From Nemertoderma westbladi (Eukaryota > Xenacoelomorpha > Nemertodermatida > Nemertodermatidae), in the NCBI GenBank assembly GCA_032718475.1, contig JAUCBJ010008897.1:1-36842 (forward strand): 36,842 bases of DNA, read 5' to 3'. The position numbers and the translations under genes are program-made. Position 1 is the stretch's first letter; every line of letters starts with the position of its first letter. Shown here in pieces: positions 10,601 through 20,640 of this stretch. The notes under the pieces were generated by a model. It was given only the letters and a program-made list of their open reading frames with translations, had not been told where the DNA came from and ran no database searches.

Positions 10601-13600
10601 TTTGTCATCATCAACTCACTATCAGGCACCTTTTCAGCATAGTTATTATTTACATAACTTTCTATAGTCTCTACATATTTTTTGTATAACTCATTGTCTT
10701 TCAATAACCTATTTCTGAGATACCTCAATCTCGACTCAGCAACAATATAATTATTTGGCATTGTTGGAAGCCCACTCTTCCAGGGAAGTGGTAATTGGTA
10801 ATGACCATCCTCTCTCCTTATTATATTATTATTCAGTATTTCAATCGCACATTTATCGTCAATGGATAAATCTAAATTGTCCCTTTTTTCCATGCATGTT
10901 TTGTCGACACCTGCTGTCTCCAATAACCAGAATTGTTGAAGCTGTTTCTCCAATGTTACATCAGTATTCAAAAAATTTACTGACATCTCATTCATTAGTT
11001 TATTATTTCTTCTTCCCATAGGACCAAATATCACCCAACCAAGATTATATTTAACTGCATATGGATCACCAGGATCTCCTTTCCTATCATCTAAAATCCA
11101 AAAAACCTCTGGTTTATCCACTCCAATCAATATTGAAACTTCTGATACATCTACATTTGCTACATCGATGTCCTTCAAGTGAGGCCATTTCTCAACATCA
11201 ACCTTTTGTGGTATGCTGTGATGTGATATAGGAAGGTTATCAACTGTCCAAACTTCTGGTAATGTAATTTTATATGATTCAGAATAATGACTTAGCTCCA
11301 ATTGAACAATATTGCCTTTATGAAGGAAATCACCAGATGCACTTGACATCATAAATTCTTCTTCAACACCATGAGCATTTCCTACCCGTTCTGATAAGCT
11401 CTTAGTGCATAAACACGTGTCTGATCCTCCATCTATAAGAGCATATGCAATAAATGGATCTCCAATATTAGTATGCACTCGAACGGCCACAATAGGTAAT
11501 CTAACACATTTTCTAGTAGTAGTGGTATTAACATGTGCCACTCTACTACTATTCTGTGAATTATCGACTTTGGTTGAAACATTTGCCTTTAACTTTGATA
11601 AATCCTCATTTGTCGAGGAAACTTCTGACTCAAGTTTCGAAACTGCAGATACTGGTGTACCATTTGCTGATCTATGTAATAATGTATGATGCCTTCCACC
11701 GCATCCACCAACTTTGCAAAACCACTTTGATGTACAAAACCTTGATATATGTCCCCTACGAAAACATATACGACAAAGTCTAAGTTCATCAAGAAATTCT
11801 ATCTTTTCTTCCCAATTCAATGCTTCAAATGTTTCACATTGAAATAAATAATGATCAACAGATTTACAATACCAGCATTTCGCAGCTTGATTTGAATAAC
11901 CCCGTGTAATACTTGCAGTTGTTGAAGCTTTATTTGATGCAACATTTATTGCCATAGAGACACCCTTTTTTCCACTATATTGCTTTGAATGAGTTTGCCT
12001 AACAGTGTTAACAACATTGCTGGATTTCTCATTCATAATTTTCCCAAACACGGGATCAGTTGCAGCCATTGCAAATTCCATTATGAATGTTGAAAGATGT
12101 TGGATGTTAATGTCAACATGGTTTGCTCTATATAATGCAACTTTACCTAACCATTTACCTCTAACAAAATAAGGTAGCCTTTCTGCAATACTACTTAAGT
12201 TATCACCACTATTTATATCACTCAAGAACCCCATAGATTCAAGGGTGAGTTTACATGTAGCTATATCATCGGCAAATTTCAAAAGTGCCTGAGCATCATT
12301 ACCCTTTATCACAGGACCCTTTGTAAGAGCATCTATATGTGTTTTAGCTATTATATATGGTTGTCCAAATCGCTTTGCTAACAATTCGCGAGCAGTTTTA
12401 TATCCAACATTTACATTAAGGATTATGCAATCCTTTATTACACGATATGCATCTTTAGTACAAAATTGTAGTAAATAAGTAAGACGTTCAGTGTCTGAAT
12501 CTACTTTCTTTGCGATACCTTCTTCAAAACACCTTATAAATCTCCAATAATCTGCAGGGTTGCCATCAAAATACTTAATTTCTGACTTTGGCATCGACAT
12601 TGTTGCTGATAGCTTTTTGCAAGTTTGTTCTAGTGCATCACTAACATTATGTGTATTATCTACTACTCTTTCATAACCTGACTCCTCATTTCTATTTCTA
12701 ATATATCCTGGATGGATTTCTGGCGTAGAATGAATATGCATTGTAGTTGCTCTGTCATCACCAATTTTTGTACTATATTCATTATTTTTCCAAACATTGG
12801 CATTAGCATTCAAATTGAATTTTACTCCATTTTCTTGTGAATTTATTGCTCTTTCGATATTTAATGGATCATCATATAAACATTTATCCTCTTTCACTTC
12901 ACACTTGAAATCAATTTTATTTTCATTATCTGAAAGCTCTTGATCAAATTGGTACTCATTAAAAACCTTCATGGATGCATTTGCTTTTTCTATTTTTGTT
13001 TCTATACTTAATATTCTTTCCATATTGATTATTTCATTTCGTTTCATTTCTGGCGCTTGTTGCCTCTTTATTTGCATAAGCTCTACCTCAGCAACTGCCT
13101 TTTCTGCTTTAGATATTGCTGAAAGTTCACTTATAGAGACGAATGAGTGTCTAGATGACTTTTTTGATGTGCAACTTGTATGCCTTGATGAATTACTACC
13201 TTTTGCAACAATATTACCCTTTTGTAATGTTTTAGTAGCTACATTCATGCTTGCTAAACTAGCATGAGCTGGGTCTACATGAGCTGGGGTTGCAGAGTCA
13301 CTAAACCATGAATCAAATTGCTTAGTGAGCTGTATGTAAACGTCTTCTTGAAGATCCCAATATTTGACTACATCATCAATTTTGTGACTTGTTCCAACAA
13401 CAAAGTTAGCATATGTCTGATGAGCAGTCGCAAATTTCGTAAATGCAACCTTTATTTCTGCATAGACTTCAATTAATCTTGCATCATTATCATGTGACTG
13501 CATGTAATCAGATGCAATATTATACAACTTAGTGAGATTAGACTTGTAACCTGCACGAATATTTTTTAATTGAGTAGCCTTGGTATTATATTCCCTTGTA

Positions 13601-13665
13601 ACCCGTTTCTTTTGCCTGACTGTACCATTTGTACCAGCAGACTCTGAACTACTTGCATCGGACAT
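7609..13665 (-). CDS. BEL/Pao gag-pol polyprotein, intact (2018 aa)
   Basis: Order of domains, residues approximate. Gag 1-590, with an N-terminal charged helical region and a DUF1759-like core around 360-560. CCHC knuckle CWYCKSVDHYLFQC at 597, then a second Cys-rich set (CRICFRRGHISRFC). Retropepsin with IDGGSD at about 744. RT with HFYVDDLL at about 1166, the YVDD form of the active site. RNase H/A17-like region with FSDAS, RLELNA and WTDS acidic motifs. Integrase zinc-binding H2C2 at about 1650. Integrase core with VDYFG, RSDNGSNF and WGGVWER as the D, D, E triad. DUF5641-like tail to the end. Length is normal for a one-ORF BEL/Pao element. The ATG at 13665 is the first in frame after the leader. 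All catalytic motifs I can check are present, and there are no stops or frameshifts. AT-rich codon use differs from the second Pao locus at 27.7-33.3 kb. Confidence 0.96.
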   Translation of the reverse strand: MSDASSSESAGTNGTVRQKKRVTREYNTKATQLKNIRAGYKSNLTKLYNIASDYMQSHDNDARLIEVYAEIKVAFTKFATAHQTYANFVVGTSHKIDDVVKYWDLQEDVYIQLTKQFDSWFSDSATPAHVDPAHASLASMNVATKTLQKGNIVAKGSNSSRHTSCTSKKSSRHSFVSISELSAISKAEKAVAEVELMQIKRQQAPEMKRNEIINMERILSIETKIEKANASMKVFNEYQFDQELSDNENKIDFKCEVKEDKCLYDDPLNIERAINSQENGVKFNLNANANVWKNNEYSTKIGDDRATTMHIHSTPEIHPGYIRNRNEESGYERVVDNTHNVSDALEQTCKKLSATMSMPKSEIKYFDGNPADYWRFIRCFEEGIAKKVDSDTERLTYLLQFCTKDAYRVIKDCIILNVNVGYKTARELLAKRFGQPYIIAKTHIDALTKGPVIKGNDAQALLKFADDIATCKLTLESMGFLSDINSGDNLSSIAERLPYFVRGKWLGKVALYRANHVDINIQHLSTFIMEFAMAATDPVFGKIMNEKSSNVVNTVRQTHSKQYSGKKGVSMAINVASNKASTTASITRGYSNQAAKCWYCKSVDHYLFQCETFEALNWEEKIEFLDELRLCRICFRRGHISRFCTSKWFCKVGGCGGRHHTLLHRSANGTPVSAVSKLESEVSSTNEDLSKLKANVSTKVDNSQNSSRVAHVNTTTTRKCVRLPIVAVRVHTNIGDPFIAYALIDGGSDTCLCTKSLSERVGNAHGVEEEFMMSSASGDFLHKGNIVQLELSHYSESYKITLPEVWTVDNLPISHHSIPQKVDVEKWPHLKDIDVANVDVSEVSILIGVDKPEVFWILDDRKGDPGDPYAVKYNLGWVIFGPMGRRNNKLMNEMSVNFLNTDVTLEKQLQQFWLLETAGVDKTCMEKRDNLDLSIDDKCAIEILNNNIIRREDGHYQLPLPWKSGLPTMPNNYIVAESRLRYLRNRLLKDNELYKKYVETIESYVNNNYAEKVPDSELMMTKGRVWYLPHHPVINVNKPDKVRVVFDCSAKFGGKSLNDYIYQGPNLTSSLIGVLLRFRQDEIALMADIEAMYHQVYVAKDDCDALRFLWWPNGNLEEKPCIYRMLRHIFGCISSAFCSIYGLRRSAIDNTGKYDDKTIQTVLKHFYVDDLLRSVTSVAEAIKLVHEIIDLLDTCGFKIVKWVSNNTEVLHAINEEYKSPKVLNLDFEKFPVERTLGIKWDIQSDMFIFEFVKKDKPNTRRGFLSIISSIYDPLGFLAPFVMPGKIIIQNLTREQLDWDAPVPDLHVKHWLKWLNSLSSLHNITVPRWIKAAKLGTIVKTQLHHFSDASEKGFGTASYIRLEDEKGYIHCALIMGRGRLAPIKYQHIHRLELNAACLSVKINSTIIHELDISIDEIYCWTDSTAVLGYIRNRTSRFNVFVANRLSMIHEGSNVEQWHYVNTVDNPADEVSRGVCIDDKKPSIWLRGPGYLWKAQYDWPNNIVLDKFDFDNDPEIKKAQIYSIVQIDEPLDVIIAHYSSWNSLVNGIAWWNRYRLYLIKVNIGCGNITVGELHDASIDIIRYIQTKHFKQELSSLIARGTIAPTSSLLKLTPFIDSNGLLRVGGRLHNAKIPYNTQHPLIIAKHCHVAYLMIRHYHEISRHCGQDYVLSLIRESYWIIGARSIVRKVIRQCVECKKLNSRAISQLMADLPIDRLLTDYAPFTFVGVDYFGPFLVRVGRSMHKRYGCIFTDMVSRGIHLEVAHSLDTSSFICALRRFICRRGKVKLIRSDNGSNFTAADIELRKSIEQWNKSTIGKFLTQEGIEWKFNTPLASHWGGVWERMIRSVRRILQTITRGCILTDEALLTFMTEAEYIVNGRPLTVNSDDPNDVKPISPNDLIMVKSSHALSPGIFDKDDCYSNRAKRRWRHIQYMADEFWRRFKREYLPQLQIRQKWNTVQENVKQGALVLVLDQKTSRGTWPLGLVTKIFPGRDGNVRSVELRCGGKLMTRPITKLCLLENT

Positions 13666-13974
13666 GATTAGACCTATGTTCCTTTACTTCAAATATTAAT
13701 GTTAACATATATACGATAAACAGGAGCAAATCAGTTATATAGTCAGTTCCTTTAAACCACCATTATCATTACCGGTACCGGCAACATATTACAATAATAC
13801 CGGTACTGCCGGTATATATTAGCCGTATATAGGGGCCTATACCAGTTGTATACATTTAATAGGCCGATATAGTTCATGTAGGCCTACGTGGGGCTAGAAA
13901 TAAACATATAAAACATCGATTGAATTTAATATAAATATGGAACATCTATATATCATCTTATATCGAGAACTTTA

Positions 13975-14726
13975 TGTACAATCCAATGATGTACATATTG
14001 TTTAAACATAAGCAAAATTTATTTCCCGGATAAATCACATTGAAAACTCGATTATTTACTTTCTTGGAACATTACTGCATTATAATATTAAAAACTCTCA
14101 GCTTATTTAAATCCTTCCAATTCGTTCCGTTCGATTCGGTTCTCTACAAATACAAACAAATACAAATTTATTTACATATTAAACTTCCAATAAAACCAGT
14201 ATATATATATAGGGCTATTTAAGTACTTAGGACATCATTAATACTATAGGCATTAAAATATGGTGGGAGCGGTAGACCGATGCACAATACATAAATATAT
14301 ATATCACTTGCCCAATACCGTAAGTACAGTGTAACCCTAGAAATAAGCAATATAAATTGACTCACCGATATGTGCTCTCTTCCGGGTAAATAATATCATA
14401 TACAATCAATCAAAATATCAAATCATACTGCAACAGTGCAGACAATAATTTATAATAATACGAGTAGCAAACACTGCAACAGTGCAGTCAATTAATAATA
14501 AGGCAAAAATAATAATTACTGATGCCACATACCGTTCACCGGCAGACCGGTACAGCACTACAACGTCCAGCCAAACAACAACCGGTACTTAAACATACTG
14601 ACACTCTCAGTGAATGTTACAGCTTACTGCATACCGGTACTGGCATTCACTGAAGCAAAGCGGATTCAACAATCTGTTCTATGTAACCTTTTACCGGTAA
14701 CTGGGGATTGCACACTGGCGCTTACA
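13975..14726 (-). repeat. 5' LTR of BEL/Pao element (752 bp)
   Basis: Same length and, by eye, same sequence as the LTR at 6717-7468. A TATATATATA stretch (about 14199-14211) could be the TATA box for minus-strand transcription, upstream of a putative start within the LTR. No experimental start site can be assigned from sequence. Confidence 0.95.
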
Positions 14727-14731
14727 TGTCT
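14727..14731. other. Target-site duplication, right (TGTCT)
   Basis: The partner of 6712-6716. Removing one copy and the element rejoins flanking DNA that reads through CTGTCTGACAG. Confidence 0.92.
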
Positions 14732-14776
14732 GACAGTCCAGAAATCAGCAGTCTGACAGTTTGAAGAAATACATAC

Positions 14777-14845
14777 ATAAAAAGTCATTAAAAGGACAAT
14801 ACAAGTCATTAAAAGGACAACAAAAGTCAAATAAAAGGACATAAA
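14777..14845 (-). repeat. Short tandem repeat (AGTCA..TAAAAGGACA)n
   Basis: About three imperfect copies of a 20-25-bp unit containing AGTCATTAAAAGGACA. They lie just past the 3' (minus-strand) end of the RT fragment, so they may be that LINE's terminal repeat. Confidence 0.7.
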
Positions 14846-14857
14846 AAATCACTGCCA

Positions 14858-15640
14858 CTAAAAACTACCAAAGATATCAATTAAACTGTTGAATTTAAGA
14901 TAAGCAGTTGTGAAGTAGTAGTAACTTAGTAGCACAAGGACTATGTATGGGTTTATAATCTCTGCTAACTTTTTAAAGAGGCCAATGTGGTCGATTTCGT
15001 CAAATGCCGATTCTATATCTAACTGGCACAGGTAAAGAGGAAACCCGTTCTTTCTATAATGTTCCATACATTCCAGGATTAAGCTGATGGCAAGATCTGT
15101 ACCTATTCCCTTTTTGAAGCCTAGCTGGTGAGTATGAGTAAGAGCCCCCTGGTCCTTGAAATGTAATTGAAGGATGCAACCTTCAAATATTTTAGCCAGT
15201 GAATAAACTGTGGCTATCGGTCTGTATGAGTTTCCTTTGAGGCGACTCTTACTTTTGCCCTTGTATAGGTGGGTAGCGACTGTATCACCAAAGCATTTAG
15301 GAACTGCACCAAGGCGGATACTGGCATTGAATATAAGGGAAATTGCTGTGCAGGTTGTCCCAGGGTTCGTGTGAAGGAAATGTTCGACAGTTATCGATTG
15401 AAATCAGGGGACTTACCTTTGTTTAATTGTGCTATGACTTTGCGTATTGTGACTGGCGAAATGTTTGGGGATTCTTTGCCTTTGCACCGAAGCAGAAGTG
15501 ACTCTCTTAGGATATTTATATCATCACACTCTTTTGTGTTGGCTTTGTCTGAAATTTTGTCACGGATTAGGAGTTCTGCGGTTGCAGAACTCTTGCAGGT
15601 TGGATTATCGCTCCTCCTGGTCGAGCTGATCAAATAAAGA
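14858..15640 (-). pseudogene. LINE reverse transcriptase fragment, broken
   Basis: On the minus strand, the block 15633-15391 ends in KVIAQLNKGKSPD, the conserved entry to LINE RT. After a frameshift near 15390 it continues as SLIFNASIRLGAVPK, THLYKGKSK, YRPIATVYSLAKIFE, HQLGFKKGIGTD and then CQLDIESAFDEIDH, the first catalytic aspartate motif (15067-14858 frame). The ORF then ends after an unrelated tail; the YxDD box and thumb are missing, so the copy carries an internal or 3' deletion as well as the frameshift. It is non-functional. RT of a LINE is clear; the clade is not. Confidence 0.8.
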
Positions 15641-15686
15641 CTTCAATTCGGGATAATTACCTCGAAAGACGCCCTCTCCATTCCCC

Positions 15687-16215
15687 GTGCTATGGGACTC
15701 CCGGACTCAGGACCACCCGGATTTTATCTTGCTCAGTCAACATTGTGTAATCGTAATGAAACCCGAGGATCCCGCCTGCAGCATGGATTTTCTATCTCTG
15801 ATTAATCCCTTCGACACTACCGCAATCGAGCCCCTGCAGAAGCATCTCGACCATATAATAAATTCAAATACCTTTCGACTCGACCCAAAGGGACGACGAA
15901 ACATCCCTTCTGAAATATATCAGATTGTGGGATTATTCCGCAGTTTTACATCGGATTGCGCGATTACGTTATGTAAAGTTGTTGCGCCATTCTGTTCCCA
16001 CATCAATCGTGGATAGCAAACCTCAACCGGGAATATCTACAGGTGGACCAACCGTACGAACTGTCGCACCCCTTTCTGACTCATTGGAACTTCATCCTTC
16101 CACCGCTGAGGGGCTACGAGTGCAAGGTTCTCCGCCTCCGCTACCTGGTAATGGCTTCCCGCCACCGAAACGTTGCAGTCGACCCCCCAAAAGGAAAAGG
16201 ACCCGGAAATAAACG
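15687..16215 (+). pseudogene. Internally deleted relative of the 619/753-aa unknown protein
   Basis: Frame 3 (15687-15925) encodes a segment matching the last ~50 residues before the TAA of the protein at 24248-26107. Shared blocks in order are DHP, VKPEDP / MKPEDP, PLINPLD / SLINPFD, LQKHLD and NSFR / NTFR. Here NTFR continues with LDPKGRRN where the other copy has the stop. Frame 1 (15925-16212) then resembles the extreme C-terminus of the 753-residue ORF: STGG, SD...LHPS, a proline-rich stretch and a basic end (PPKRKRTRK). About 700 residues, including all three CCHC knuckles, are missing between the two pieces, and a +1 frame change joins them. It is a defective copy in opposite orientation 8 kb away. 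The first match is good; the tail match is weaker. Confidence 0.65.
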
Positions 16216-16301
16216 TTATTTTTTCGGGTTACTTTTTATTACCGCTATTCTACTTTATGTGACTTATATTCATACTTTATATTATAATGAAAATAAGTAA
16301 G

Positions 16302-16470
16302 TGGTACCCTCAATAATTCATTTAGCTCATTTGTTCACGAGCTGAGACATTTTATATGTATTAGATATACTGTACTCTTTGGCACTACAGTTTACTTATT
16401 TAGAAGTAATTGGTACCCAATAATTCATTTAATTTGATTTTGTTCACGAGCTGAGATATTTTATATGCTG
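16302..16470. repeat. Diverged ~60-bp duplication, 109 bp apart
   Basis: TGGTACCC, AATAATTCATTTA, TTGTTCACGAGCTGAGA and ATTTTATATG occur in the same order from 16302 and again from 16411. Confidence 0.85.
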
Positions 16471-19400
16471 AATATGTATGTTGTACGTAACTTAAGTTTT
16501 ATATTATTAATTGATATATCTGCATACTAGACATCTTTTTGTGTATGATTTGATCTCATACCTTCGTTTTTACCATTGCATTAGCTAAATGAATAGAATC
16601 TGTGTTAATGAAAGTTTGTTCTTGGCTATTTTAGATTACTTATTTTGCTAAATTTAAGTTCAAAACACCATTTTTATTGATAAAGTTGGTTGCGTCATAA
16701 TATCGATATCTTTTACTTAATTTTATGCATTACTAAAAGTTTGACGCCATCTAGTGCCATTATCTGCATATCCAACTTGTCTTAGTGCCTCATTGGTTGT
16801 ATGCTCCTTCCTGTTAAGCCTGTATATAAGCACGATTGGTTCTATGGCTTATTCACTTCTTCTTTGTTATTGTTTGACAGTGAAGTCACATCGGCCATGC
16901 AGAGGGAAAATCTCCGGTCAGGTTTTAATGACTGGTGATTATTACAAGTGTGAAGTCTGTAAAGTCTAAAATTATATTGTCTAAAGTATTAATAATTGAA
17001 TTATAATTATTTATCGTTATATTTGATATTCTACTGGTAAACTCAATTTGTCATTATTATTTCCTTAATATATCGCCGATATTACGAAATCAAGGAAGTT
17101 TTACACGCGCCACAACCAGGTAGCGAGCTAAGCTCTAAGCGCTATAGCTAAGCATTAGTGATAACCTGGACAATTGCATCAGATATACGTGTGCCGTCTT
17201 ACCTTTAACTTAATAAATAATTAATATATGGCGATATTTCAGACCATCATTGCAAGCAGAGCTCGTATTATTAATTACATCACGATTGAGAGTTGTCACA
17301 AATTGAATACTGTAACTGTAGCGATATCAATATAATTAGATAGAGACTTGTCGCAATACGTTTCCCCTAAAGGGAAACACCGTCACCAGACTTGAGCCAT
17401 ACATGATTAATTTGTCAGACATTTGCTTGTTGTATTGTGTTGCCACACCCTCCCGGTACTGTATACCAGGGAAATATAATAGATGATCAAATACCGTATT
17501 AGACTGACCGAAACATTGAGCAAATCAAGACATTGTGGGAGAAAGGAAAGAGTCAAAATATATGAAAAATTGAGATTAAAAACGTATTTTTTGTCAAATG
17601 CGCTAACAAAAATTATAGATTTATAAATTACATGCAAAATTAATTGGGCTATAAATAAATAAATTTATAAATATATTTTTTGGAAAACATTACTTATTTA
17701 ACTAAATATAGAATAATAACTGGAACACAATTCAATTAAATCACATCAACTCAACAGAATATACAAATAAATATTAAAAAGTAATGAATAGGGTTAGCTC
17801 ACAATAATGATGCTTCAATAATTATTAGCTGAACATCTGACTTGGTTTCCTGTCACCGTTCCATATCTGTGTTACATATGAATGTAAGTATAGGAACGAA
17901 CCCCCTGTGTATCCAATACAGAACCCCGAGGTTTACTGACCTAGTCTGTAACCAATCCACTGGTCGCTGTAATTAATGCTACATATATCCTTTATAAGGA
18001 TATAAATAGCTGAACTTGTGTTTTTGGGAGCAGAATGGAGTGCGATTGTCCAAACAGAGTTGATAGTTTAGTAACACGGACGGACGTACAATGACATAGG
18101 GTTGTCGGGTAACTTTAGGGAAACCACAACCAGCCACAGTGGGACCGAGATAATTAGAATAGATTAGATAAACATATAAAATTATAGTAGTTCTGAATGG
18201 GAACCAACTCCGTTACACTCATTGTAAACCAACGTTTTATTGGTTAAAGAACCGATTGGTTAATAATATAACCAATGGGAACCTCTGAGTTATAATTAAA
18301 ACTTTATATTAGTGGATGGACCAGGTTTGTGTCTACCAAAGGGACGTAGCAGATACACAGGTATTACTCGAATACACAATAAAGATAATATGGGAATAAA
18401 ATCGAACAAAAACTAATTAAAATGAAAATCAATTGAGGGAAATTTATATCATTTATGTATTTATATCTGATATAAATTAATTATTTTAGATATAATTTTA
18501 GCGAAAATTGCGAGCTCTCCCTATGGAAAATAATTAAATCATTATTATTATTTATAATATAAATAAAGTTATAAAATTCCCATAATATAAATAATTACAT
18601 AAACCTATTTATAATACTGGCCCTCAACATCAATACTATTAAATATTTTCGGTAACTGAATATAATATTCTGTAAGATACGGGATTGAACTGGTTGTTAT
18701 TCAATCAATTGATCTGATCTTCTTTTGAATACTTAGGAGAGTTTGAGTTTAGAACATCGGAACTACTGTCTGTCTGTAGGGTTGGATTACTTTATTGGGA
18801 TGTTATTTGTTAATTTGTTGATTTGTTATAATTAAGTTTCTCTTCTCTGATATTCCAATATTATATATATAATAATCTGCTTCTGTTTTCTTATAATCCA
18901 AATGGCATCTTGTTTGGTTTGAGATTATTCTGTAAATATAGAAATTAAATAGGTCCATAAAATTTGCATATTATTGAAACTTTTTTTTATGTTACATTTC
19001 TTTATATAATATTTAATTTATTTCGAATATGCACCAAACAATACCCACAACCAACAGACAACATGTATTAATTGACCAAGTAGAAAAGGGCGGGAAATTA
19101 AAAACTATCCGTATGATAGGCCCTAGTGATATAAGGCGGGAAATTTAAAACGATTTCAACATTGAAACTAATTCAATGCAACTAAATAGTACAGTAATAT
19201 TTTTAAGAAGCATTTCTAACATTCTAAAAGGATAAATTTCTTCCTGACTGAAAACCAAAATTAGTTCTAGAGGCCGTTGTGACTCAATGTATCTCACCTT
19301 ATTATATCGAAGATTCAACTCCTTAAATAAATCGGATTGTTGGTCTAGTTGGAATATAAGATATGTTGCCGAAATCTCAATGTTAAATAATAATCTGTCC

Positions 19401-20135
19401 GAGTTGAACTGAAGTTGTTGATTTAGAAGTCAAGAGTTGATACTTGTCTGGAAAATAGCAAAACGGAAATGATTTCGTATAAAAATTGATTAGCTTATCT
19501 AATAATTAATTTGTTAACAAATTCATTTATTTAATTTTTCACTCACCAAAATGTAAAATAATCGTAATTTTTATCTTAAGTATTTCTCTAAGTTCTAAAC
19601 AGAGACAATATTAGTGAATAATGGTTCTGGGGTTGGTTTTTCAACTCAATGTAACTCACCGACGACATATCGAAGCTTGTCTTAATGGATCTTTCGGAGA
19701 TTTTGAGCTAATTTCATTGAGTTGTAGATTTGGAAACCTTCTAGATAATTGTCTGAAATATAACAAAAATGAAATATTATGATTTCATAACTTTAATTAG
19801 CTCATCTAACAGCTTAACAAACTCTGTGTAACAAATTAATAAACACTTGTCTGTTGTTGTTATTTAATAGCAAAAACCAATACCGGTACCATTATAGAGG
19901 TAGGACAAGTAACTAAGTCATTGTATATGTTATGCCCGACTGCTATACTTACTTTAGTATTTATTTAGTTAGTGGCGACCAACTGGGTTCCTTCATTGAA
20001 TTCACAAGTTGTGTTTCTTTTTGCGGCAGACTTAATCTATAAATAAATTAAGGATAATAAATGTCTAAATGGCAGTCAACGGAAAATTAAATCATTAGCT
20101 AAACATCAGCTGGAGAAAACAAACTAACAAACTCC
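16471..20135. other. Gene-free AT-rich stretch
   Basis: No coding region is supported; the 71-codon ORF at 16754-16969 lacks a recognisable domain. It contains an 8-bp stem, 6-nt loop hairpin ATTGGTTA/TAACCAAT at 18255-18276, a TACCGGTA at 19881 and the 362-bp-spaced duplication listed separately. Confidence 0.5.
19261..19860. repeat. Diverged duplication, ~362-bp spacing
   Basis: Blocks resembling ACTCAATGTA.CTCACC...ATATCGAAG, TTGTCTGAAATA.AACAAAA and TTAGCT.ATCTAA recur from 19281 and from 19643 in the same order. The copies are clearly related but too diverged for recent tandem duplication. Confidence 0.6.
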
Positions 20136-20565
20136 GAGCTCTATGGTACTATACCATCTGTATCAACCACCCTCCGTGAACGCCGAGCTCTATGGTACTA
20201 TACCACCTGTATCAACCACCTTCCATGAACGCCGAGCTCTATGGTACTATACCATCTGTATCAACCACCCTCCGTGAACGCCGAGCTCTATGGTACTATA
20301 CCACCTGTATCAACCACCCTCCGTGAACGCCGAGCTCTATGGTACTATACCATCTGTATCAACCACCCTCCGTGAACGCCGAGCTCTATGGTACTATACC
20401 ACCTGTATCAACCACCCTCCGTGAACGCCGAGCTCTATGGTACTATACCATCTGTATCAACCACCTTCCGTGAACGCCGAGCTCTATGGTACTATACCAT
20501 CTGTATCAACCACCCTCCGTGAACGCCGAGCTCAATGGTACTATACCATCTGTATCAACCACCCT
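20136..20565 (+). repeat. 49-bp tandem array, 9 copies
   Basis: Units start at 20136, 20185, 20234, 20283, 20332, 20381, 20430, 20479 and 20528. Each holds GAGCTC, ATGGTACTATACCAT (a 6-bp stem with a 3-nt loop) and CTGTATCAACCACC. In units 1-6 the base after TACCA alternates T,C,T,C,T,C, so the array grew partly as 98-bp dimers; units 7-9 are all T. Confidence 0.95.
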
Positions 20566-20571
20566 GTACGC

Positions 20572-20640
20572 GCTTTTGAAGACCTTTAGCAGTTTAACCT
20601 GCCAAAATTTATATGTCTTTTGGTTTATAAATAGACTTTA
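20572..20640 (+). mobile_element. Scrap of LINE 3' coding end
   Basis: GCGCTTTTGAAGACCTTTAG, then CAGTTTAACC.GCCAAA and ATGTCTT, matches the last ~60 bases of the LINE ORF at 34166-36838 (from about 36781). Indels break the frame. It abuts the right end of the 49-bp array with almost no gap, so the array may be attached to a LINE copy. Confidence 0.7.

Larger units (their letters stand above)
6717..14726 (-). mobile_element. Complete BEL/Pao LTR retrotransposon, 8010 bp
   Basis: Two 752-bp LTRs begin and end TGT...ACA, are flanked by TGTCT, and enclose one 2018-codon gag-pol ORF on the minus strand. Protease, RT, RNase H and integrase occur in a single frame with no stop, the BEL/Pao plan. 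The LTRs look identical by eye, so insertion was recent and the element may still be mobile. The leader between the 5' LTR and the ATG is about 309 bp (13666-13974). No TGG-starting primer binding site is visible within about 30 nt of the 5' LTR, and only a weak purine tract precedes the 3' LTR. There is no env-like ORF. Confidence 0.97.

Noticed and set aside
16043-16300. Alternative plus-strand frame with QPYELSH...HWNF resembling the codons after the TAA at 24248
   Set aside because: Only PY.L and HWN agree, with a gap; the other frame (STGG, SD...LHPS, basic tail) fits the C-terminus better, so I treat this one as chance.
16754-16969. 71-codon ORF with a hydrophobic start and a CEVCKV end
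   Set aside because: Looks superficially like a signal peptide, but has no recognisable family and lies in gene-free repeat DNA.
18255-18276. ATTGGTTA/TAACCAAT hairpin as a transposon end
   Set aside because: Only 8 bp, in AT-rich DNA with several ATTGGTTA copies nearby and no target duplication.
20136-20565. CRISPR-like array
   Set aside because: Units are head-to-tail 49-bp copies with no unique spacers, in animal DNA with no cas genes; this is a minisatellite.
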